DNA of 64,000 bases, from contig CAVZDD010000005.1 in the NCBI GenBank assembly GCA_963773945.1, forward strand, positions 806,001-870,000, given 5' to 3'. Positions 27,500 to 35,877 of the stretch are shown here, piece after piece (the first letter of the stretch is position 1; each line of letters begins with the position of its first letter). The notes under the pieces are model-generated. The model saw only the letters and a program-made list of their open reading frames with translations. It made no database searches and had not been told where the DNA came from. Both the position numbers and the translations under genes were made by a program. Origin of the DNA: JAKIWV01 sp963773945 (GTDB lineage: Archaea > Thermoplasmatota > Thermoplasmata > Lutacidiplasmatales > UBA184).

Positions 27500-27850
27500 A
27501 GGAGGCGGAGGGCAGCTGACGGTGGTCCGTGTTGGCAACAACCGACCGCTGAGGAAAGTCCCCTCTCCGGAAGCCATGGGGGTGGGCGGGAACCCACCGG
27601 GCGAGAGCGCGAGCAACGGAGCAGAAACGACACAGCCCCAGGGTACGGTGAAGGCGTTGCGTCGGAGGATCCCTTGGGATATGGTGAAACGGCCGACTCC
27701 CCAGGAGCAAGCCCTAGGAGACGGGATGAAGAAGGCTTCCCGACCGTCGAGGAAGGCGCGCAGTCGAATGCTGCCTGAAACAGAAAGGGGCTTACTACCG
27801 CGACCTGGCCGTACCGGCGAGAAATCGCCGGTACGTATGCCCCTCAAACG
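27500..27850 (+). ncRNA. rnpB: RNase P RNA
   Basis: The catalytic RNA that trims tRNA 5' ends. Universal landmarks are present in order: GAGGAAAGTCC (27551-27561; 5' strand of P4), AGCAACGGAGCAGAAACGAC (within 27610-27634), GGTGAAACGG (27683-27692) and ACAGAAAGGGGCTTA (27780-27794; 3' strand of P4). P2 can form between CGGTGGT near 27520 and ACTACCG near 27796. A perfect hairpin with a GAAA loop follows. The 3' limit and the last helix (GAGGGCA at 27508-27514 with TGCCCCTC at 27838-27845) are inferred. A T-rich tract at 27854-27863 may terminate transcription. Its 3' end is the left attachment site of the integrated element. Confidence 0.92.
27786..27837 (+). repeat. Left attachment site (attL), 52-bp direct repeat in rnpB
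   Basis: Identical over 52 bases to 55852-55903. It starts in the conserved GGGGCTTACTACCG of the RNA and ends GGTACGTA. Inside is a perfect inverted repeat, CGTACCGGCGA and TCGCCGGTACG around GAAA, a shape often found at tyrosine-recombinase core sites. Confidence 0.92.
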
Positions 27851-27865
27851 CCCCTTTTCCATTTT

Positions 27866-28924
27866 CTAGGCTCCCAGGTAGTTCTCCAAAAGCGCGACCG
27901 CGGCGTCGACCCGAACGGGACCCTGGTAGTGCCGGGTCGTCTGCGGATCTTCGTGTCCGAGCTGGTCCTGCACGGCCTCCAAAGGAGCGCCCGCTGCGAA
28001 CATCATCGACGCGTAGGTCCGCCTCAGGTCGTGCGGGCTGTAATGCCGCGTACCGGCGGCTTCGCACGCCGCCGACAGGTCCCGGGCATGTCGAGTCCGT
28101 CCGTAAGGGTAGACAGGGTCTGTCGGCCGCTTTCCGACGATCGCCGCGAGGAGCAGGTTCCGCGCGTGCCTCGGCAGCGTCACGAGTCGAGGCTTCGACC
28201 ACTTTCCCTTCCGGACGCGAACGAACGACTTCCCGGTGAAGGAAGGCTCGACGTCCGCCACGGTCACGGCTCGCGCTTCTCCGGGTCGGAGCCCCCCGTA
28301 CAACCCGAGGGCAAACACCGCCCGGGCCTCGTCGGTAGGCGCTCCTACCAACACGGCTGCGATCTCCTCCCTCGAGTCCATTCGGCGGATCCGCTCGGGT
28401 CTCACCTGGCCCCGGCGGAATCGGAAGAGCTTCTCGTCCAGGGCGAGCGGGACGTTCTCGAACGCGAGGAAACTCCGGAGCAGGCCGAGGTCCATCGCTC
28501 GCGTGGTGATCGCGAGTTCCTTCCCCCTGTTGACTCCCCGGTAACCCTTCCCCTCGAACTTGAACGCGAGAACGGCTTCCCGCGTCACCGCCGTTGAGCT
28601 GTAGATGCCCCTGAATCCGACCTGCGCGAAGTACTCTGGGAACTGCCAGAGATGTTCGGCGTAAGTTTCCTGGGATCGTTTCTCTATCTCCTGTGCCCTC
28701 GCCCATGCCTCAACTCGTTGGGTCCACCGCCGTTCCCTTTCGGGCACGGCGTCCTCCAAACCAAACCGAGAGCATTCCCGGTTGAAGGACCCTCCGTCCG
28801 TCCGGCAGCCGAGTAGTACCCGAGGAGGGGCGAGATGGCGGCCGGGCAGGGATCGACAGGACAGAACCCTGCGATGAGATCCCTCCGCGGGCCTCTCCGC
28901 GGGCGCTCCCGGTCGCCACCGCAT
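27866..28924 (-). CDS. Tyrosine-type integrase (site-specific recombinase)
   Basis: Cuts and joins DNA at the attachment sites. The catalytic set is complete: Arg in YGGLRPGEARAV, Lys in VRKGKWSK, HDLRRTYAS (His and second Arg), LGHED (His), and the nucleophile Tyr in TTRHYQGP near the C terminus. An N-terminal SAM-like core-binding domain covers about residues 70-180. ATG 28924 gives 352 residues; GTG 28747 would give 293, closer to the family norm, and the first 59 residues look non-conserved, so the start is uncertain. The stop lies 28 bases from attL. Confidence 0.93.
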   Translation of the reverse strand: MRWRPGAPAERPAEGSHRRVLSCRSLPGRHLAPPRVLLGCRTDGGSFNRECSRFGLEDAVPERERRWTQRVEAWARAQEIEKRSQETYAEHLWQFPEYFAQVGFRGIYSSTAVTREAVLAFKFEGKGYRGVNRGKELAITTRAMDLGLLRSFLAFENVPLALDEKLFRFRRGQVRPERIRRMDSREEIAAVLVGAPTDEARAVFALGLYGGLRPGEARAVTVADVEPSFTGKSFVRVRKGKWSKPRLVTLPRHARNLLLAAIVGKRPTDPVYPYGRTRHARDLSAACEAAGTRHYSPHDLRRTYASMMFAAGAPLEAVQDQLGHEDPQTTRHYQGPVRVDAAVALLENYLGA

Positions 28925-28967
28925 GCGGAGCCGAGCGGGGCGATTTGAACCGAACTCGGCCCGTGAA

Positions 28968-30347
28968 TTATGAACGGCGTCGCCGCCAGACCACGTAAAC
29001 GAGAGCGGCAGCAGCTACCACCACTAGCGTGGCACCGATTGCCAAGATCGGGAAGGATGAACTTCCCACCGAGGTCTCGGTGATGACCATCGGCAGGGGC
29101 GGCTGGTAGACGTCGACTTCGCCGTGCCCGGCAATGTAGAAACTGGGGTCCACTACGAACATGGTCCCGCGGGCCGGGTCCACCGCCAGAAGATATGCCG
29201 AAGAGTTAACCGAGTCCGTGTAAAGTGGGGCGACAGTAGTAGCGTTAAACACGGTGAGATTACCGTGGTCTAGCAAGTAGAGCGCCCCGGTTACATTATC
29301 GGAGGCCAGTCCGTAGGAGTAAGCGTTGATGGGAATGTTGGCGGAGACCGTACCGTTTGATCCAGAAATTACGGTAAGGTTTCCGTCGTAGAACTGAAGC
29401 TGATTCGTGAAGCGGTTGCTTCCTACTATCACGTCACCGTTCGATGAGTCGAGAGCCACCATTCGGGGTTGCCCGGGGAGGGGGACAATTGCGACCGGTA
29501 ATCCTGCTGTAACGTTGAGCACGTACGTCGCAGCTTGGAGCCCGTCGGAAAATCCCGAACAAGGAACGTAGAGTAATCCATTCCACGGATTCAGCAATAG
29601 GAAATCAGGCGTGCCTCCAACCCGTACAGTGTTGACGATCGCGTTCGTCATCGGGTCAATCTGAGTCACGCTTCCGTTCAACTCGCTGGTTGCTGCGAAC
29701 ACGTCGCCATCGAACGGGTCATAGACCAACGCGTAAGCCGTCAGGTTGAGAGAAGTAAGTAACCGAAAGGGGCTGACGGCAAAGATGCTGAGCCCTCCAG
29801 AGTAGTAGTTCGCGACGAACAGTTCGTCTGCGCGCGGACTGAACGCCATCGCCGATGGGAAAGCACCGACCTGCACCGAACCAATCATTGAATCGCTCGT
29901 TGTAGAGTACGCCGTGACCGTGCCGTTGTTGGTCAAAATGTTCCCTACAGGGTTGTACGTGGTGACAAACAAGGCATGATCCTGCTCGTCAATCAAGAGC
30001 CCGGTGGGGCTCTGGGGGGTTGAGAGAGTATCCGAGATAGAGACGTTCGTTGCGTAAGAAATGACAGAGACTGTTTCCGAGTACAAGTTTGCGACGTACG
30101 CAGTTCCAGCCGTCGCATCGAGTGCGATGGCCGACGAAGATATGCCGACCGGCACCGGCGATGCCAACAGACGGAGAGTCGGCGCGACCCTCGAGTCCAG
30201 AGTTTGTATCTCGGACCCGGAGCGACCATATCGCGGACTGGCGGCAAAGTGACCAAGGGTGCCAATTGCGAAGGTGCCCAAGAGAAGCAGCGCACTCAGA
30301 ACAACCAGCGCCAGTTCCCACGTCCCAACTTTCGGAAGCGGGTACAT
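28968..30347 (-). CDS. Secreted beta-propeller (YVTN-like) surface protein
   Basis: 459 residues. An N-terminal membrane segment (ELALVVLSALLLLGTFAIG) exports it; a C-terminal helix (FPILAIGATLVVVAAAALVYVVW) followed by Arg residues anchors it with the bulk outside. The middle shows repeated blade-like units of about 40 residues (AIALDATAGTAYVANLYSETVSVI; AMAFSPRADELFVANYYSGGLSIF; VALDSSNGDVIVGSN), as in YVTN/NHL propellers. Many N-glycosylation sequons are present. A TATA-like box at 30366-30376 sits 20-28 bases before the ATG. First cargo gene after the integrase. Possible adhesin or envelope protein. Confidence 0.82.
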   Translation of the reverse strand: MYPLPKVGTWELALVVLSALLLLGTFAIGTLGHFAASPRYGRSGSEIQTLDSRVAPTLRLLASPVPVGISSSAIALDATAGTAYVANLYSETVSVISYATNVSISDTLSTPQSPTGLLIDEQDHALFVTTYNPVGNILTNNGTVTAYSTTSDSMIGSVQVGAFPSAMAFSPRADELFVANYYSGGLSIFAVSPFRLLTSLNLTAYALVYDPFDGDVFAATSELNGSVTQIDPMTNAIVNTVRVGGTPDFLLLNPWNGLLYVPCSGFSDGLQAATYVLNVTAGLPVAIVPLPGQPRMVALDSSNGDVIVGSNRFTNQLQFYDGNLTVISGSNGTVSANIPINAYSYGLASDNVTGALYLLDHGNLTVFNATTVAPLYTDSVNSSAYLLAVDPARGTMFVVDPSFYIAGHGEVDVYQPPLPMVITETSVGSSSFPILAIGATLVVVAAAALVYVVWRRRRS

Positions 30348-30365
30348 GCTCCTCCTATTGCTGAG

Positions 30366-30376
30366 GATTACATAAC
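30366..30376 (-). promoter_or_regulatory. TATA-like box of the beta-propeller gene
   Basis: Minus strand GTTATGTAATC, centred about 24 bases before the ATG at 30347, which predicts a leaderless message. Confidence 0.5.
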
Positions 30377-30476
30377 CGCCGGCGCTCCCGGTCGCCTCTG
30401 GGCAGACGGTCGATTCCGGCCCTAAGTAGCGAACTCGACCGATGAACCGTGGAAGACGATTGGCTAGCCTTCCCGA

Positions 30477-30935
30477 TTACGGTACTACTGCCAGCGTGAC
30501 GTTCAACCCCAACGAAAAACTCTGAACCGACACTCGTCCGTCGGGCGAAGAGTAGTCTTCCCACTCCTCAACGAGTGGAGCCCCGACGCCAAACACAAAG
30601 TGTTGAGGGTTTCCACCCTGCTCCGCCACCGTTCCGTTCAAGGAGTACTCGAGAAGGTGAGAGCAGCTCAGATAGTGCTGAAACGTGAAGTTCACCCCGT
30701 GAAAAGTTCCGGATACGTTGGGCCCGAACTCGCAGGGCAGCCCGACGCTAGGCCATGGGACACTCACGTTTTCACAATAGACCTCACCGCTTGCGGGTAA
30801 CTTTGGACAGACAACAGCTGGCATCGCGTGAGTTGAAGCCTCACCGCCTGGTCTGACAACGAGCGCAGCTGCAGCGGCGACCAACAGTCCCATCACGATA
30901 AAGGACCAAATCACGGGGTGGCGGCTTGGCTTCAT
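30477..30935 (-). CDS. Small secreted, N-terminally anchored protein
   Basis: 152 residues. One N-terminal membrane helix (VIWSFIVMGLLVAAAAALVV), then an extracellular domain with paired Cys residues (VVCPK, VYCEN, LPCEF, LSCSH) and sequons NVSV, NVSG, NFTF, NGTV and NVTL. The end is a beta-strand pattern (SVQSFSLGLNVTLAVVP) like those of the other small secreted proteins of the element at 34335, 50427 and 51015. No enzyme motif. The shape would fit a pilin-like or envelope protein, but this is inference. Confidence 0.65.
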   Translation of the reverse strand: MKPSRHPVIWSFIVMGLLVAAAAALVVRPGGEASTHAMPAVVCPKLPASGEVYCENVSVPWPSVGLPCEFGPNVSGTFHGVNFTFQHYLSCSHLLEYSLNGTVAEQGGNPQHFVFGVGAPLVEEWEDYSSPDGRVSVQSFSLGLNVTLAVVP

Positions 30936-31093
30936 GCTCGTCTACCGTACCAATGAGGGCCACTCCGAATCAACTTGCGGTCAAGCCGGGGTGATACCCG
31001 AAACTCGCCGAGCTGGAATTGTGAAGGCCAACGCGCAGTTCATCGTTCAGAGGAACGGGGTCGTTCAAGACCGCGGCGAGCGAATCACCTCGG

Positions 31094-34000
31094 ATGTCGT
31101 TCGGCGTTCATCGCGAACTGGTCCTTCCGAATCCGTCGGTCAAGCCGAGCGAATCCCGCCGGGAGCTTCCCACCCTCACGATTGCCTCCGCTGATTCGCT
31201 CTGGCTCGAGCTACATCGGAGAGCCGACGGCGAGATCCGGTTCTACCTCGGGGGGCCCGCCTCTTCGAGCCTGAACCACGGGTTCAACTGCCTCCTGGAA
31301 ACTCATCCTGGGCTTCAGCTCCCAAGCGAGGCTGCATGTCCCGCGACGAGATTGGCCCTTGCTGGAGCCGAGCTCTGGCGTGGGTTGCACCAGGGTGAGA
31401 GTCACTTCTGGCCCCTCCGGCTGTCCCGAGAGGCCGACCATGCTGGGCCATTGATTCGGTCGCTGCAAGGCGGCGGGCTGGACGGGCAGGAGCTTGTTCT
31501 GCAGGTCCTCTTCGAACGGCGGCTGGCGTGGGAGTCCGGTTTCTGGGCGACACCCTACGAGACGTTCTTGACCCGCGTCGACAAGAGCTTACACCCGATC
31601 CTGACCCGCCGGAAGGCAGAGCCGGTCTATCACGTCGAGATACGGGGAGCTGCGCTTGGGGGCCGACCGGAGCTGGTCTGGGACGCGGTCCAGCCATGGG
31701 TCTCCTCCTGGATGTCGTTCAGCGGGGGATCTCGGTGGGCCCTACAGGTGGTCGAGGGTCGGAAGCTCCCGAGGTTCCGTCAGGCGTTTGTCGGGCACGA
31801 CATCGACCGGTGCGCGGGCAAGCGGAGCGAACGCGACATCTCGGGCGGCGACCTGGCCCGCGTGCTTCCCCTCCCGTGGAAGGACCACCACCCGGGGCTC
31901 CGATACGTGGGGGCGCCGTCCGGGCGGGCTCCGAAGGAACTCCTGGCCGACGACCGAGGGATCGTGCTGGGGAGCGTCGGTCCACAGGCGGTCCAGCTCC
32001 CCGAGGGATGGAACCACCTCGCTGTCCTCGGAAGGACCCAGACGGGGAAGTCGAGCCTAGCGCTCGGCCTGGTCCTTCAGGTCCTCGAGAAGCGAACTGG
32101 GGCTCGGGTCGTGCTGATGGAGCCGACGGGCGAGCTGATCCGCGGCATTGAGACGAGACTGCGGCCCGAGTGGGCGTCGGACGCCCTGGAGGTCGACCCC
32201 GCTCACCCCACGTTCGAACGGAATGGAACGATCATGGTCTCGGTTCCGTTCAATCCGCTCGCACTTCCAGAAGCGCCGCATATCACCCCTATCGAGCGGG
32301 AACGGCAGCAGGAGGTCGCGATCGGTGGGATCCTGGAGGCCTTCCGGACGGCCTGGGGCACCGAGAGCATCGGGGGCCGGGCCGAGTTCCTCCTCCGGGC
32401 AATTTTACAGGGACTCCTGTCGGTCGAGCGGAGCAACCTGGTCGATGCCTACTACCTTCTCTCCGACAGGCAGGCCCTGAACCGGTTCGCGCGGACCATA
32501 CCGCCCGGACCCGTGCGTTCGTTCCTGGAGACCCACCTTCCACGATTGGACTATCCCATCACAATCTCGTCCCTCGACAAGCTCGGGAAGATCGCGACCA
32601 ACCCACTTCTCCGGATCGCGCTCTGCCAGCGGACGGAACCGGTGAGGTTCGACAGGCTGCTGGAGCACCGGCTCGTCCTGCTGAACCTCTCTAAAGGCGC
32701 GCTCGGGGCCGACGGCGCGAACTTCCTCGGAGCGATCTACCTCTCCCTGCTCTGGGGCGCCCTCCAGCGGACGGGGAGACCCGACCGCCCTGCCTACCTC
32801 GTCATCGACGAGGCCCAGAACTACCCCGTCACGGTCCTCTCGGAGATGCTGAGCGAGGGACGGAAGTTCGGCCTCCACCTCGTCCTCGTCACCCAATTCC
32901 TGGACCGCGTGGCGCACGGCCTGCGGGAGGCGTTGCTGGGCAACGTCAACGCCTGGGCCTTCTTCCCGCTCGGGGTCGAGGACGCGACCACCGCGTGGAA
33001 GGTTTCCAACGGCGAGCGGTTCCGATGGACCCCGCAGGACTTTGTGGACGGACTTGCCCCGAGGCAGTTCGGCCTGGCACTCCCGGGGATCCTGCTGAAG
33101 GTGGACGCGAGCGAGGTGGGGCCTCCCAGCAAGGATGTTGACGGGGTCGATAGGCTGGTTCGCGAGAGCTCCAGACGGTTCGCCCAGCCGGAGGATTCGA
33201 AGGCATCGCCCTGGCTGGTCGGCCAAACGGAACTCGAGACCGTCCTCAAGGGAATGGCCGGTCAACCAGCGACTTCCTCTGAATTGGCGGCCCGAACCGG
33301 GATGTCCGCGGACCAGCTCGAAGCCACGAATGCCAGAGCATTAGCGATCAAGGATGTCGAAAGAGATTCGGCGGGTTCCTTGACCCTGACTCGACGGGGA
33401 AAGTTCCACCTGGAGGCTCTCGCCGGCCGGAGGAACGAAGGCGAGGAGCACGTCGAAACCCTGACCGACTTCGCCGCGTTCCTCGATTCGCGGGGGATTC
33501 TGCTGACAATCCCCGATCAGGTCGGAGGCATCCTTCTGCCCGACGGGGAGTTTCGGTGGGGTGGTGCGACCTACAACGTGGAGGTGGAGTGCTCCACGCT
33601 GGTCAAGGCACAGAAGCAGGCCGTCAGGAATGTCCAGAAGGGCATCGACGCCCACCGACGCGTCCTAATCGTACTCCCAGACCAGTCCTGGGTTCCGACG
33701 GCTTTGAGGATCCTTTCCGAAGCCCTGCCGGGCCTCAGGCTCTGGATTGGACCAGTCGGGCTCGTCTGGAGGGATCCGTCGGGCGTGTTCGTTCCCCACG
33801 ACCCCGAAGGGACGGGGGTCTGGCCGTTCCTCAATCGGGAGTTCACGGACACGAGCGGAACCGACCCGCTGGAGCCAATCCCAAGCTTCGGTCAGCAGCG
33901 GCTCATCGTGGAGGTCGACCCGCTGGTGAATCGGGTCACGAGCCTGGCGGAGGCGATGGCCGGGGCCGGGCAACTCCAGGCGACCTCGAAAGAGTTCCTC

Positions 34001-34237
34001 GATCGGTTGGGCGAACCGGGGGCGACGGAGAAGGAGCTCGGGACAGCACTGGGCCTCCTTGGGGTGCACGGCCGACGGCTCAGGCGGGACGGTACTCGGG
34101 TCCGAATCTACGATCTCTCTGCCATGCGGACCTCGGACAGCCCGTCCCGACCCGGTGTCCCGACGCCCAATCCACCCCCTGACGGCCCGACCGACCTGGA
34201 CCGACCTAGGCCCGGCAATCGCTCGGTAGAGGATTGA
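31094..34237 (+). CDS. HerA/VirB4-like DNA translocase ATPase with a C-terminal nuclease-like region
   Basis: 1,047 residues, the largest plus-strand gene of the element. An unassigned N-terminal 300 residues precede a FtsK/HerA-class ATPase: Walker A GRTQTGKSS at about 313-321, Walker B AYLVIDEAQN at about 568-577, and a sensor region LVLVTQFLDRVAHG. A winged-helix-like stretch follows (TSSELAARTGMSADQLEA), then a region with EVECSTLVKAQKQAVRNV and VLIVLPDQ whose Glu-x-Glu...Lys arrangement resembles PD-(D/E)XK folds. Such ATPases pump DNA in conjugation, packaging or end resection. It is probably the DNA-transfer motor of the element. No relaxase was recognised. Confidence 0.8.
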   Translation: MSFGVHRELVLPNPSVKPSESRRELPTLTIASADSLWLELHRRADGEIRFYLGGPASSSLNHGFNCLLETHPGLQLPSEAACPATRLALAGAELWRGLHQGESHFWPLRLSREADHAGPLIRSLQGGGLDGQELVLQVLFERRLAWESGFWATPYETFLTRVDKSLHPILTRRKAEPVYHVEIRGAALGGRPELVWDAVQPWVSSWMSFSGGSRWALQVVEGRKLPRFRQAFVGHDIDRCAGKRSERDISGGDLARVLPLPWKDHHPGLRYVGAPSGRAPKELLADDRGIVLGSVGPQAVQLPEGWNHLAVLGRTQTGKSSLALGLVLQVLEKRTGARVVLMEPTGELIRGIETRLRPEWASDALEVDPAHPTFERNGTIMVSVPFNPLALPEAPHITPIERERQQEVAIGGILEAFRTAWGTESIGGRAEFLLRAILQGLLSVERSNLVDAYYLLSDRQALNRFARTIPPGPVRSFLETHLPRLDYPITISSLDKLGKIATNPLLRIALCQRTEPVRFDRLLEHRLVLLNLSKGALGADGANFLGAIYLSLLWGALQRTGRPDRPAYLVIDEAQNYPVTVLSEMLSEGRKFGLHLVLVTQFLDRVAHGLREALLGNVNAWAFFPLGVEDATTAWKVSNGERFRWTPQDFVDGLAPRQFGLALPGILLKVDASEVGPPSKDVDGVDRLVRESSRRFAQPEDSKASPWLVGQTELETVLKGMAGQPATSSELAARTGMSADQLEATNARALAIKDVERDSAGSLTLTRRGKFHLEALAGRRNEGEEHVETLTDFAAFLDSRGILLTIPDQVGGILLPDGEFRWGGATYNVEVECSTLVKAQKQAVRNVQKGIDAHRRVLIVLPDQSWVPTALRILSEALPGLRLWIGPVGLVWRDPSGVFVPHDPEGTGVWPFLNREFTDTSGTDPLEPIPSFGQQRLIVEVDPLVNRVTSLAEAMAGAGQLQATSKEFLDRLGEPGATEKELGTALGLLGVHGRRLRRDGTRVRIYDLSAMRTSDSPSRPGVPTPNPPPDGPTDLDRPRPGNRSVED

Positions 34238-34334
34238 CCCACTGTCTCGACCCTCCCGGCTGTCCCGACCGATTAGGAATAGGGAGTTTTGAAGCAGTAT
34301 CTTTCGACCAGTCTGGACTATCTTAGCGGCATTC

Positions 34335-34856
34335 TCAACGAGGAACCCAAGTGAGACTGACGCTGACGAAGCTGGCGTTGGTCCAACCGCCTCCGGTACT
34401 GGAGTCGCTCCAGGCCATCGCGTACCCCTGACATGTGATCGGGTGCGGCTGCGCCATCTCACTGACTGAACCCGATCCGGAGACACCATCTCCCGCGTAG
34501 AGCCACAGGATATCTAGGGGACACGCGCCAGTCCATCCTGTCCTAATCACCGGTCCAAACGAAAGTGAAAAGGAAATCGGTTTCCCATTTCCCGTCCAAT
34601 TGAAGGCTGCGATGCCGTTGAATTGGAAAGTAAAGCATGCGTAATCTCTCGGATCACCAGGGTAGAGCGCGAAATTCTGAGAGCCCGAGGTCCCATTCAG
34701 GCTCTGGCAGCCCTGGGAGGAGTTCCGTGGAAGCGGAAGGGCTTGAGTCTGGAGTCCTTGCGCAGTCACGACGCCAAAGATGCTTGCCCCGATGAGCACG
34801 ATCACCACCCAAACCTGCCACGAGGAGGAAACCGTTGCACGCCTACGACCAAACAT
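34335..34856 (-). CDS. Small secreted Cys-containing protein (family member 1)
   Basis: 173 residues from ATG 34856 (a GTG 18 bases further up is possible). N-terminal helix VWVVIVLIGASIFGVVTAQ, then an outside domain. It shares a clear pattern with the protein at 51015: GCQSLNGTSG, CFTFQFNG, SFGPVI, CPLDI, SVSEMAQ, CQGYAM, and a terminal SVSLTWVPR. The matching stretches in the other protein are GCLSLTGPSG, CFTFSNN, DFGPFN, CPQYV, QVAEMAG, CQAYLV and TIALSWHPA. Four or more aligned Cys suggest disulfides. Function unknown; probably an extracellular element protein. Confidence 0.7.
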   Translation of the reverse strand: MFGRRRATVSSSWQVWVVIVLIGASIFGVVTAQGLQTQALPLPRNSSQGCQSLNGTSGSQNFALYPGDPRDYACFTFQFNGIAAFNWTGNGKPISFSLSFGPVIRTGWTGACPLDILWLYAGDGVSGSGSVSEMAQPHPITCQGYAMAWSDSSTGGGWTNASFVSVSLTWVPR

Positions 34857-34878
34857 CAACTGAGAGCAGCCCACCGGC

Positions 34879-35139
34879 TTACTTGAACATCTCCGGCCCC
34901 AGTTCTATCATGAGGTCCACGACCCCGAACACGGCCACAAGGATACCCGACAGGACGAGGCCCGTGTACTCGTTCAACTGGTTCGTCGACACGGATGTCA
35001 CGCAGGTCGCGTCCGCCACGCAGGCGTTCAGGAACGCGAGCGCCTCCGCGACAATGGCCACAAAGACCAGACCGATGACGAGTGTGACTGCGCCTTCGAA
35101 GGACCTCCGCAGCCACCGGACGCGCTCGGACTCGGACAT
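34879..35139 (-). CDS. Small membrane protein with two helices
   Basis: 86 residues. Two hydrophobic segments (AVTLVIGLVFVAIVAEALAF and GLVLSGILVAVFGVVDLMI) flank a short outside loop with two Cys (NACVADATCVTS). The N terminus is charged (MSESERVRWLRRSF) and likely cytoplasmic. Size and shape recall VirB2/VirB3-like subunits of conjugation machinery, but there is no sequence match I can claim. It precedes the secreted protein gene by 22 bases, likely co-transcribed. Its start codon directly follows a 9-bp hairpin. Confidence 0.6.
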   Translation of the reverse strand: MSESERVRWLRRSFEGAVTLVIGLVFVAIVAEALAFLNACVADATCVTSVSTNQLNEYTGLVLSGILVAVFGVVDLMIELGPEMFK

Positions 35140-35144
35140 CTTCG

Positions 35145-35171
35145 CTCCCTCTCAACCGCGGAGAGAGGGAG
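35145..35171 (-). promoter_or_regulatory. Hairpin directly before the start codon of the 86-residue membrane protein
   Basis: Perfect inverted repeat: CTCCCTCTC (35145-35153) and GAGAGGGAG (35163-35171), nine bases each, loop nine. On the mRNA it lies five bases before the ATG at 35139, and the GAGGGAG that could bind the ribosome is in the stem, so folding would hide it. A role in translation control is inference. Confidence 0.5.
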
Positions 35172-35274
35172 AGAGATGCTCCGCGCGAACTCCCCGTGGG
35201 AACCCAACCGCGCCCGGGCGCGGGAGGGGCCCACGAGCGGAGCGAGTGGGAGGGACCCGCGCGCAATGAATGAG

Positions 35275-35871
35275 TTAGGACGGGGTGCCCGGATTGGGCC
35301 CGAACTTGGTCACGCGACTCTTCGACCACCCCCAAAACGGATTGGCAGGGATGGACGATTCAACCGTGAGACCGTGGCCCGTGGCGCCCTTGACGATAGC
35401 TTGGAAAGCGTCTTCAGTCAGGAAGGAAGCTGGCCGGTTCCGCCTTCGAACCTCATACAAGTTCCCCGAAAACCGGACCAGTGCTGGATTCACACTGTAA
35501 TCCAGCAAGACGAACCCTTGGGCTAGCTGATTCCACTCAACACGGTCCTTCCTCCTCTCCCCCCAGGTGAACTCGAGTCCAGCATCCACGACCAGAACCG
35601 AGGTGGCTGAAGGCCCCATCTTCCAGATGGCGAAGGTCATGAGCGCGACCATGAAGCCGCTGGTAGTCTCGAAACCAAGCCAGACTTCTCGCTGCACGCT
35701 ATCGTGAAAGGAAAGGCCCGGCGGGCCCAATGCGAGCAAGAAAATCCAGACGAAGAAGGCCGCGAAGACCAATGCCAAGGCTGCGAATACGATCCGCGCT
35801 TTGCGGCGGTTCTTCGTGATCAGGCCGCCGGTTCCACGCAGATCGAACGTCTGCGTATCGGTCATCAGCAT
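35275..35871 (-). CDS. Membrane protein with a PH-like cytoplasmic part
   Basis: 198 residues. Two membrane helices (IVFAALALVFAAFFVWIFLL and GFETTSGFMVALMTFAIWKM) are followed by a beta-rich domain (VLVVDAGLEFTWGERRKDRVEWNQLAQGFVLLDY) with the look of a bacterial PH-like module. It starts at ATG 35871 with GAGGTG before it and lies 6 bases after the gene at 35878, so the two form an operon. Function unknown. Confidence 0.6.
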   Translation of the reverse strand: MLMTDTQTFDLRGTGGLITKNRRKARIVFAALALVFAAFFVWIFLLALGPPGLSFHDSVQREVWLGFETTSGFMVALMTFAIWKMGPSATSVLVVDAGLEFTWGERRKDRVEWNQLAQGFVLLDYSVNPALVRFSGNLYEVRRRNRPASFLTEDAFQAIVKGATGHGLTVESSIPANPFWGWSKSRVTKFGPNPGTPS

Positions 35872-35877
35872 CGCACC

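Noticed and set aside
28925..28965. Minus-strand GGTTCAAATC near the integrase start, like a tRNA T loop, with GCCGAG/CTCGGC flanks
   Set aside because: The T stem does not pair, and there is no D arm or anticodon arm upstream; it is only a short inverted repeat.
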